From the NCBI GenBank assembly GCA_001725215.1, contig MEFT01000006.1:1-16320 (forward strand): a DNA stretch of 16,320 bases, read 5' to 3'. This stretch comes from Clostridium sp. SCN 57-10. GTDB lineage: Bacteria; Bacillota; Clostridia; Oscillospirales; Butyricicoccaceae. Positions 6,278 to 13,800 of this stretch are shown here, one piece after another. A model generated the notes under the pieces. That model made no database searches. It saw only the letters and a program-made list of their open reading frames with translations, and was not told where the DNA came from. Made by a program: the position numbers and the translations under genes. The first letter of the stretch is position 1, and every line of letters begins with the position of its first letter.

Positions 6278-7126
6278 TTATCGATATACTGAAAGCAATA
6301 CTTCGCGCAGCAGCTTGCAGGCAGCCGCGGTAGAGGCGCCGCTCGCGTCGAGCATGGGGGAAAGCTCGTTGACGTCGCAAGCGACGATGTTCAGGCCGGA
6401 CAGCTTGATGACGGCGTCAATCAGCGCTTGAAAGCTGACGCCGCCCGCCTCAGGCGTTCCCGTGCCGGGGAATACGGCGCTGTCAAGCACATCAAGGTCG
6501 ATGGTGAGATAAACCGGCTTGTCGCCGAGCTGCTCGATTGCCTGGTCAAGCCCGCTTAGGCTGAACTTGCTCATAAATGTGTGTGCTTTTGCAAATTCAA
6601 ACTCGGCGCGCTCGCCCGAACGGATGCCGAACTGATAGATTTTGCCGTCGCCGACAAGCTCCCATGCGCGGCGCAGCACCGTTGCGTGCGAAAGCGGCTC
6701 GCCAAGATAATCGTCGCGTAGGTCGGCGTGCGCGTCGAAATGGAGGATGTGCAGATCGGGATGGGCCTTGACCGCCGCTCTCAACGCGCCGAGCGTGACC
6801 AGATGCTCGCCGCCGATCATGCAGGGGATTTTTCCGTCGTCAAGCACCGTTTGCGCGCAGGCTTCGATGGTCGCAAGCGTTTTTTCGGTGTTTCCGAACA
6901 CAAGCTCCAAATCACCGCCGTCAAAAATCGCGCAGTCGCACAAATCGCGGTCTTGATACGGGCTGTACGTTTCGATGCCGACGCTTTCATTGCGCATCGC
7001 CGCGCTTGCAAAGCGCGTGCCGGGGCGATAGCTCGTCGTTCCGTCAAAAGGCGCACCGAACAGAACGATGCCGCTTTCATCGTAGGCGGCATCGCACCCG
7101 ATGAAGGTGTGAATGTTTTTATTCAT
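6278..7126 (-). CDS. speB: Agmatinase (agmatine ureohydrolase), last gene of the polyamine operon
   Basis: Converts agmatine to putrescine and urea with a Mn2+ pair. All ureohydrolase ligands are present: GGEH (H108), FDAHAD (D131, H133, D135) and TIDLDVLD (D210, D212), plus SHATVLRRA with H147. Length (282 residues) fits the family. Arginase shares the fold, but the speA gene two positions upstream makes agmatine the likely substrate. The ATG at 7126 overlaps the speE stop by 8 bases, which suggests coupling; a TTG at 7138 preceded by AAGGAG would add four residues and cannot be excluded. No clear terminator follows the stop. Confidence 0.93.
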   Translation of the reverse strand: MNKNIHTFIGCDAAYDESGIVLFGAPFDGTTSYRPGTRFASAAMRNESVGIETYSPYQDRDLCDCAIFDGGDLELVFGNTEKTLATIEACAQTVLDDGKIPCMIGGEHLVTLGALRAAVKAHPDLHILHFDAHADLRDDYLGEPLSHATVLRRAWELVGDGKIYQFGIRSGERAEFEFAKAHTFMSKFSLSGLDQAIEQLGDKPVYLTIDLDVLDSAVFPGTGTPEAGGVSFQALIDAVIKLSGLNIVACDVNELSPMLDASGASTAAACKLLREVLLSVYR

Positions 7127-7973
7127 CGGCACTGGCAAGCAGCTCCTTCACATAATTGGGCAGGGCAAAGCAGCCTTTGTGCAGCTCGGTGTTGTAATAC
7201 TTCGTATTCAGCCCAAGGCTGTTCCACGCCGCTTCATCCAAATCACGAATGGGGTCAAACCGCTTTGACGCAAAGCCGAACAGCCAATGGCCGGACGGAT
7301 AGGTCGGGATGTGCGCCTGATAAACACGGCAGATGGGGAAGAACTCCTTGATGCGCTTGTGGGCGCGCTGCATCGACTTTGCGTAAGACGGATAGTAGGG
7401 CGTTTCGTGCTGGTTGACGAGAATGCCGTCTTCTTTCAGCGCGTTGAAGCAGTTTCCGTAAAACTCTTTGGTAAACAGACCCTCGCCGGGGCCGAACGGG
7501 TCGGTAGAGTCGACGATAATCAGGTCGTATTCGTTCTGCTTGGTGCGGACGAATTTGAGGCCGTCTTCAAACAGCAGATTGACACGGCTGTCGTTCAGCT
7601 TGCAGGAGGTTTGCGGCAGGAATTCAAGGCAGGCGTCGACGACCATTTTGTCGATCTCCACCATGTCGATCCGCTCGATGTGTGCATAGCGCGTCAGCTC
7701 TCTCACGGTGCCGCCGTCGCCCGCGCCGATGACGAGCACCTGCCGGATGTTCGGGTTTGTCGCCATCGGGATATGGGTAATCATGTCGTGATAGATGAAT
7801 TCGTCTTTTTCCGTCACCATCATCAGGCCGTCAAGCGTGAAAAACCTGCCGAATTCCTTTGACTCAAACAGATCGATGCGCTGAAAAGGGCTTTGCGCGC
7901 TGTAAAGCTGTTTTTCCACGCGAATGGAAAAGCGCGTGTGTTCCGAATGTTCTTCTGTGTACCAAAGCTCCAT
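7119..7973 (-). CDS. speE: Spermidine synthase (polyamine aminopropyltransferase)
   Basis: Transfers an aminopropyl group from decarboxylated S-adenosylmethionine to putrescine, giving spermidine and methylthioadenosine. It has the N-terminal strand domain starting ELWYTE, the gatekeeper region LDGLMMVTEKDEFIYHDM (48-65), the GAGDGG nucleotide loop (83-88), the ligand E/D of MVEIDKMV (104-111) and VDSTDPFGPGEGL with catalytic D155. The chosen ATG at 7973 has GGAG 8 bases upstream and yields the usual MELWYTE start; an ATG at 7979 has its GGAG only 2 bases away. The start region overlaps the speA stop (TAATG). Confidence 0.95.
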   Translation of the reverse strand: MELWYTEEHSEHTRFSIRVEKQLYSAQSPFQRIDLFESKEFGRFFTLDGLMMVTEKDEFIYHDMITHIPMATNPNIRQVLVIGAGDGGTVRELTRYAHIERIDMVEIDKMVVDACLEFLPQTSCKLNDSRVNLLFEDGLKFVRTKQNEYDLIIVDSTDPFGPGEGLFTKEFYGNCFNALKEDGILVNQHETPYYPSYAKSMQRAHKRIKEFFPICRVYQAHIPTYPSGHWLFGFASKRFDPIRDLDEAAWNSLGLNTKYYNTELHKGCFALPNYVKELLASADE

Positions 7974-7978
7974 CGTCA

Positions 7979-9418
7979 TTACTCCGTTATTATATTTATT
8001 TTTTCTGTATTTGGGTCTTCCGTTCCCGTAAGAGAGCAGCCTTTCGCCTTTGCGTAGGCGATATAATCGATGATTTCTTTCGTGATAAGCTCACCCGGCG
8101 CGATGATGGGAATGCCGGGCGGATAGCACATCACGAACTCGCCGCACACGCTGCCGCTGCTCTGCCCAATGGCTACTGCTCGTTTGTTGCCGTAAAAAGC
8201 CTTTTGCGGCGTCATCACAACGGCCGGTGTGATGTACTCGTGGTCGAACATACCCGATCTGCTTTTTGCAAATCTGCGTTTGATTTCCGAAAGCGCTGAA
8301 ATCAGCCGCTCGATTTCAAGGGCGCGGTCGCCCGCCGAAATGATGGCGAGCAGGTTGCCGAGATCGCCAAACTCGATTTGGATGCCGTATTCGTCGCGCA
8401 GGAGGTCATAAACCTCGATGCCCGCAAGCCCAATTTCGAGCGTGTGAACAGACAGCTTGGTCAGATCGAAGTCAAACACCGTGTCGCCGTTGACAAGCTC
8501 CTTGCCAAACGCATCATAGCCGCCGATTTTGTTGATTTCCTGCCGGGCGTAACCGGCAAGCTCAAGCGTTTTGGCGAAAATCTCTTTGCCGTTTGTCGCC
8601 AGGTTCATGCGTGCGAGGTCAAGCGAGGAGAGCAGCAGGTAAGAGCCGCTCGTCGTCTGCGTCAGGTTAATCATCTGGCGGACATACCCCGCGTTTACGC
8701 CTTTGCCGCACAGCAGAAAAGAGCTTTGCGTCAGCGAGCCGCCTGTTTTGTGCATGCTCACTGCGGCCATGTCCGCGCCTGCTGCCATGGCCGAAACGGG
8801 CAGACCGTCTCCGAAGTAAAAATGCGTGCCGTGCGCCTCATCGGCAAGCACAAGCATATGCGCGTCGTGCGCAAGCGCCGTGATGCGCTTTAAGTCGGAG
8901 CAGATTCCGTAATACGTCGGGTTGTTGACCAAAACCGCCTTTGCGTCCCGATTGGCCTCGATGGCGGCTGCCACGTCGGAAACCGCCATGCCCAGCGGGA
9001 TGCCGAGCCGCTTGTCCAGTCCGGGGCTGACGTAAACGGGAATTGCCCCGCATAGGATGAGCGCGTTGATCACGCTGCGGTGAACGTTGCGCGGCAGAAT
9101 GATTTTATCGCCCGCCTTGCACGACGACATAATCATCGCCTGCACGGAGGAGGTTGTACCGCCCACCATGAAAAAGGCGCTTTCCGCGCCGAAGGCCTGC
9201 GCCGCAAGCTGCTCGGCTTCCCGAATCACCGAAACGGGGTGGCAGAGGTTGTCAAGGGGTTTCATCGAGTTGACGTCGGTTTTCAGGCAGTCTTCGCCGA
9301 GAAACTGCGTCAGAAGCGGAGTGCCTCTGCCGCCCTTGTGCCCCGGCACGTCAAACGGCACGATCCGGTTTTTGCGGTGCGCCAAAAGCGCTTCGTAAAT
9401 CGGAGCTTTGTTCTGCAT
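7979..9418 (-). CDS. speA: Biosynthetic arginine decarboxylase (Orn/Lys/Arg decarboxylase family, PLP-dependent)
   Basis: A 479-residue fold-type I PLP enzyme of the short Gram-positive class, without the N-terminal wing domain of E. coli inducible enzymes. Visible motifs are PFDVPGHKGG (21-30), GGTTSSVQAMI (86-96), H113, DEAHG (193-197) and SMHKTGGSLTQSS with the PLP-binding K224. Lysine or ornithine are possible substrates within the family; the neighbouring speB gene points to arginine, giving agmatine. I chose the ATG at 9418 because GGAGG lies 5 bases upstream; TTG/ATG codons at 9433/9430 are in the speD overlap. It starts 11 bases downstream of the speD stop. Confidence 0.92.
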   Translation of the reverse strand: MQNKAPIYEALLAHRKNRIVPFDVPGHKGGRGTPLLTQFLGEDCLKTDVNSMKPLDNLCHPVSVIREAEQLAAQAFGAESAFFMVGGTTSSVQAMIMSSCKAGDKIILPRNVHRSVINALILCGAIPVYVSPGLDKRLGIPLGMAVSDVAAAIEANRDAKAVLVNNPTYYGICSDLKRITALAHDAHMLVLADEAHGTHFYFGDGLPVSAMAAGADMAAVSMHKTGGSLTQSSFLLCGKGVNAGYVRQMINLTQTTSGSYLLLSSLDLARMNLATNGKEIFAKTLELAGYARQEINKIGGYDAFGKELVNGDTVFDFDLTKLSVHTLEIGLAGIEVYDLLRDEYGIQIEFGDLGNLLAIISAGDRALEIERLISALSEIKRRFAKSRSGMFDHEYITPAVVMTPQKAFYGNKRAVAIGQSSGSVCGEFVMCYPPGIPIIAPGELITKEIIDYIAYAKAKGCSLTGTEDPNTEKINIITE

Positions 9419-9429
9419 GCCGCCCTCCA

Positions 9430-10233
9430 TCAATAAACGTTGGTGCCGCTGAAAATCTCGATCATTTCCTTGCGCAGGCTGTTTGTGATGTCAAGCCTTT
9501 GCTTGGGCGGGATTTCGTAAACGTCGGTCTTGAACAGATAGTTTTGAAGCTCGATTTCCTTGATGAGCAGTTTGGTGTGAAAAATATTGGACTGATAGAC
9601 GTTGACGTCAATGACGTCATACCGCGTCAGCGTCTGCGGGTCGATATAGTCTTGAATGGAGGTGATGTTATGGTCGATATAGTATTTTTTGCCCGACAGG
9701 TCGCGAGTAAACCCGCGCACACGATAATCGATGGTGATGATGTCGGAATCGAAGCTGCCGATCAGAAAATCAAGCGCGTTGAGCGGCGAGATGGCGCCGC
9801 AGGTAGAAACGTCGATATCCACGCGGAACGTCGATATGGAATTGTCGGGGTGATATTCGGGGTAGGTGTGCACGGTGACGTGGCTCTTGTCAAGATGCGC
9901 GAGGATGGTTTCGCGGTCGGCAAGCGCATATTTGCCTTTGTTGCACGACTCATCCACCAGCTCGGGCTGTAGAGCCTCCTCAGTAATCAGTATGGTAACG
10001 GATGCGCCCTGCGGGTCATAATCCTGCTTTGAGATATTCAAAACATGGGCGCCGATGATCTCGGTGACCTTGCAGAGAATACCCGTCAGGCGCTCGGAAT
10101 TATACTGCTCGTCGATGTACGCAATATAGTCCTTCTGCTCCCGTGGGCTTTTGGCGTAGCAAATGTCATAGATGTTAAAGCTGAGCGTTTTGGTCAGGTT
10201 ATTAAAGCCATACAGTTTGAGCTTGTCTTCCAC
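9430..10233 (-). CDS. speD: S-adenosylmethionine decarboxylase proenzyme, class IA (pyruvoyl enzyme)
   Basis: Makes decarboxylated S-adenosylmethionine, the aminopropyl donor. At 267 residues it matches the long E. coli-type proenzyme (264), not the short 120-130-residue Gram-positive/archaeal type. It carries KLKLYGFNNLTKTLSF near the start, the cleavage site HLDKSH (self-cleavage between K116 and S117; S117 becomes the pyruvoyl group), TYPEYHP, VSTCGAISPLNAL with the catalytic Cys, and TIDYRVRGFTRD. The start is GTG at 10233, with AGGGGG 6 bases upstream; the longer TTG frame from 10254 lacks a site. It is first in the operon. Confidence 0.95.
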   Translation of the reverse strand: MEDKLKLYGFNNLTKTLSFNIYDICYAKSPREQKDYIAYIDEQYNSERLTGILCKVTEIIGAHVLNISKQDYDPQGASVTILITEEALQPELVDESCNKGKYALADRETILAHLDKSHVTVHTYPEYHPDNSISTFRVDIDVSTCGAISPLNALDFLIGSFDSDIITIDYRVRGFTRDLSGKKYYIDHNITSIQDYIDPQTLTRYDVIDVNVYQSNIFHTKLLIKEIELQNYLFKTDVYEIPPKQRLDITNSLRKEMIEIFSGTNVY

Positions 10234-10277
10234 AGCGATCCCCCTAAAAAACAAAAATTCCCAAGCAGCTTTGCGTA

Positions 10278-10283
10278 ATTATA
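10278..10283 (-). promoter_or_regulatory. Proximal -10 box candidate for speD
   Basis: A perfect TATAAT on the minus strand, about 45 bases before the speD GTG. No good -35 is found at normal spacing, so it may need an activator. An inverted repeat GACTAA/TTAGTC (10311-10316, 10333-10338) lies just upstream. Confidence 0.45.
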
Positions 10284-10436
10284 CACAAAGTCACTTGAGA
10301 ACAAACCAATGACTAAATTCAAACAAGTAAAATTAGTCCTATATTAGTTTTTCCGCATTCAGAGTCTATACAGCAAATTTCTTACTATTACTACTCTTAT
10401 TGACCGTTTCACAAGTGTTATGTAATAAATTACACA

Positions 10437-10592
10437 TGGTTATGAAGTAACCAACTCATAAAATTTGAGCTTTTAACTCAATCAATAATGCAACCGCAGC
10501 TGCAATCGGCAGTTGACCCGGCTGTCCGTATGGCCTCGATTCTTTCTGGGAAAGAATGGTCAGTAAGTTTTTTGCGCAGACTTTGAAACTCG
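10437..10592 (-). ncRNA. Possible small RNA or structured leader from the distal promoter
   Basis: Transcription from the distal promoter would start near 10592 and run toward speD. The first 130-155 bases contain the 8-bp hairpin at 10539-10557, a GC-richer block with imperfect repeats (CTGCCGATTGCAG next to CTGCGGTTGCA, 10486-10509), and a short hairpin (10465-10481) followed by ATTTTA, a weak terminator-like end. It could be an independent RNA or a leader that controls speD. No known RNA family is recognised; the ends are a guess. Confidence 0.25.
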
Positions 10593-10598
10593 GTTCGT

Positions 10599-10627
10599 AT
10601 TATTACATAAACCGATTATGGTGTCAA
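10599..10627 (-). promoter_or_regulatory. Distal promoter of the polyamine operon or of a leader RNA
   Basis: On the minus strand a perfect TTGACA (10622-10627) is exactly 17 bases from AATAAT (10599-10604), which has a TGT extension; 11 of 12 core positions match. It is the best promoter in the window, yet lies about 360 bases ahead of the speD start. Confidence 0.7.
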
Positions 10628-10803
10628 CACTTTTATTTTATTTTTTGTCCCATTGCCTGTCCAAATAGTCCCAAAGGCATATTTTAGCCCGTATTTGAAG
10701 CTTATAGAGGACCGGACAGGCGTTTTCTTGAGAGAATTAGCGAAAGCTGTTTTAGCTGCTTGCTAATGCCGCTACATAGCAGGCGAAACATATTGTGAAA
10801 AAA

Positions 10804-10835
10804 CAAAGGCGGTCGGCTATAGCCGCCCGCCTTTG
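10804..10835 (-). terminator. Intrinsic terminator of the giant surface-protein gene
   Basis: CAAAGGCGG (10804-10812) pairs with CCGCCTTTG (10827-10835); inside it CGGC-TATA-GCCG continues the stem past a single T/C mismatch. On the minus strand a run of six T follows at once (10798-10803). It starts 15 bases after the stop codon. Confidence 0.93.
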
Positions 10836-10850
10836 ACGGGTCGTGAGTGT

Positions 10851-13800
10851 TTACTCGCTCAAGTAGCGATAGAGGAAGGTCACAATCTGTGCGCGGGTGC
10901 AGCCATCCGCGGGGCTGAACGTCGCCGAGCTCGTGCCTGTGGTGATGCCCTCGGAAACCGCCCACAAAACCGCGTCTGCATAGTAAGCGTCACGCTTTAC
11001 GTCGCCAAACGGGTTGGTCGCGATCGGTGCGGGCTTGCCCGCCGTGCGCCACAGGAAGGTGACGGTTTGAGCACGCGTTACGGTGGCGTTCGGGCTAAAG
11101 GTCGTGGCGCTGGTGCCGAGCGTGATGCCCTTTTCACAGGCCCACAAAACGGCCTTGTAGTAATAAGCGCCCTTCGCCACATCGGTAAACGGACAGGTTC
11201 CGGTCGTCGGTTCGGGGCTGCCCATCGATCTCCACAAGAACGTCACGGTTTGCGCGCGGGTGCAGATCATGTCGGTCGAGAAGGTGGTGGCAGTGGTGCC
11301 GGTGGTGATGCCCTTCTCGAGCGCCCACAGAACGGCGTCATAGTAATACGCGTTGTCCGCCACGTCGACAAAGGGATTTGCTGAGAGCTTTGCAAATACG
11401 GCCAAAACGGTGACGCTGCTACCCGGCATGGCGAAGGTGAATACGCCGTTTTTGCGATCGGCGGAGGCCACGCTTTTGCCGGCCGCGTCGGTCACCGTCA
11501 GGCTCTTGAGCGCATATCCCGTATTCGGTGAGACGGTAACGGTCACCGTGTCGCCCGGGGTAGCTGTGGTCTTGTCCGTCTTGACGGAGCCGTTTGCTGC
11601 GGAGGCTACCACAACGGAATAGCAGGAAGCGGGAATTATAGTCTGATAGGCGACGGCATAGGTCGAAAATTTTGCGGCGTAGACGTAAATCATTCCGCTT
11701 TGGCTGTCGGCATAATAGGTGCCGTCCTGGAAGGAGGAGGTGGGTCTTACGTTCAGCTTTGTAAGCTTTTCGACAGTGGCGCCGTGATAGCGCCAGACTG
11801 TTACATCGGTTTTACCGCTGAAGTTGAACGGCTGCACGATTTCCAGCACGGTGGCGTTGGTGCTGCCGATATCGGAAGCGCCCTTTTTCAGGGTGATGTC
11901 TAAGAATTGTGCCTGCTTCCCGCTGCCCGCCGCAGTCTTGATGGCGGTCTGCTGTGCGTTGGCGCTATCCTCCGCCTTGGCGATGACAGTCATGACAATG
12001 TTTGCGTTTTCCGTCTCTGCCAGAGCGTCCAGCCCGCCGACGACGATCTGCGGCGCCGGCTGACCTGCCTCGCAGTCCACGACGAGCACACTGTTTGTCG
12101 TGCTGACGCCGGGAAGCGTGACGTTTGCAATCACATCGGCTTGCGCCACCGTAACCAAGGTGGTCACGGTTTTGCCGTCTTTCACAACGACCAGATTATA
12201 CATTCCCGGAAGAATGTTAATGATCTGGTACCCGCCGGAGGCATTGGTTTCGGTCGACGCGATGACGTCGCCGCCTTTCTTCAGCATCACGGTGGCGCCG
12301 GAAACTGCCTGCGCGGGCACATCGTCAGTCCGAACCGTGCCGCTGATGTTGTAGCGCGCCTGCGCGGTCCACATGGCGTAAAGGGTTACCGTGCCGGTGG
12401 CATCGGGAGTAAAGCTTACCGTTGCTCCGTCGGTGTAGCTCGCACCCTTGCCGTCGGCGCGCGTGTTCCAGCCGGCGAACTGATAGCCGGTGCGCGTGAA
12501 GTCATTGGGGCTGAGTGCTTTGCTCTCGCCGTTTGTAACGGTCAGATCCGCCATGAGCCCCTCACCGCCGTTCGCGCTAAAGGTCACGGCATAGGTGTTG
12601 CTTCGCCATATGGCATAGAGGGTTACGCTGCCGTCTTTGATCGACGTGAGGTTTGTGACGCTTGCCTGATCCGAATAGGTGGCGGCGGTGGCCGTCGGGC
12701 TGTCCGACCAGCCCACGAAGATGTAGCCCGTACGGGTGATCGTGTTGGTGTTGCCCGTCAGATTCTGTGCCGTACCGTAAGTAAAGGACTGGTCAGCCAT
12801 GCTGCCCTCGCCGCCGTTTGCATGGAAGGACACGGTGTAGGTGTTTGCCACCCACTGTGCGTAGAGCGTGACGGCGTTGTTTTGAATGCCGGTCAGCGTG
12901 TTTCGCGCGGCATTCGCGGCATAACCCGTGCCGCCGCCGTTTGCCTGCGTGTTCCAACCTGTGAAGGTGTAGCCTGCCTTGGTAAACTCACAGCCGCCGA
13001 CGGTGTCCGTGCTGTTCGAGGCAAACTGCTTGGCATTCATGCTGCCCGCGCCGCCGTTTGCGTCGAGGGTAAGCGTGTAAACCTCTGCCGTCCATTGGGC
13101 GTAGAGCGTGATCACGCCGTTTTGGGCAGCGGTGAGGTTCCTCACACTTGCCTTGTCGGCATAGCTTGTGCCGCTGCCGTTTTGCGCCGTGTTCCATCCG
13201 GAAAATGCGTAGCCCGTGCGGGTAAAGCTGCTTTGCGTCAGCTCCGCCGCGGGTGCGTCGTAGGTAAACGGCTGCGCGCTCATGCTGCTCGAGCCGCTGT
13301 TGGCGTCAAAGACCACGGTATAGGAGTTCACTGCCCATACGGCATAGAGGGCGACGGATGCGCCATTCACGGCGGTGAGGTTTTGCACGCTTTGCCGGTC
13401 GGCGTAGTTTGTGCCGCCGCCGTTTGCAGCTGTGTTCCAGCGCATGAACGTGTAGCCCGTGCGGGAAAAGGTGTTCTCCGCCAGATTTTGAGCGGCGTCA
13501 TAGGTAAAGGCTTGGCTGCCGGTGCTGCCCGTGCCGCCGTTGGCATAGAACTTCACGCCGTAGCCGATGGGCGTCCACTGGGCGGTGAAGGTCATGGGAC
13601 TGGTGGCGGTATAGCTTGCGCCGTTTTGATAGGCGGCGCCCACCGTATCCTTCCACCCGGCAAACGTGTAGCCCGCTTTGGTAAAGACGGTGGGAGCAAG
13701 CTCCTGAGCTATTCCATGCGCGAAGCTCTGCTCTTCCATCGCGCCGATGCCCCCGTTGGAATCAAAGCTTACGGAATAGGTTTTCGGCGTCCACAGCGCG

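Larger units (their letters stand above)
10234..10850 (-). other. AT-rich leader/promoter region of the polyamine operon; no convincing gene
   Basis: This 617-base stretch is visibly richer in A and T than its flanks. It holds the terminator of the surface-protein gene (10804-10835), a near-consensus minus-strand promoter (10599-10627) and a proximal TATAAT (10278-10283). Between them are four short inverted repeats: 10539-10557 (8-bp stem), 10465-10481 (5-6 bp), 10437-10453 (6 bp) and 10421-10434 (TGTAAT-AA-ATTACA). An IR of GCCTGTCC (10655-10662) with its complement (10714-10721) lies upstream of the distal promoter. No start-bearing ORF of credible length was found. Confidence 0.6.

Noticed and set aside
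10539..10557. 8-bp hairpin considered as a terminator of the surface-protein gene.
   Set aside because: No T run follows on either strand, and a much better terminator lies directly after the gene at 10804-10835.
10488..10586. A 32-codon plus-strand ORF in the speD leader region.
   Set aside because: No ribosome site or promoter in front of it, and it runs antisense to a likely leader transcript.
10234..10592. A guanidine (ykkC) or known S-adenosylmethionine riboswitch in the speD leader.
   Set aside because: I could not find the conserved core sequences of these classes; only generic hairpins are visible.
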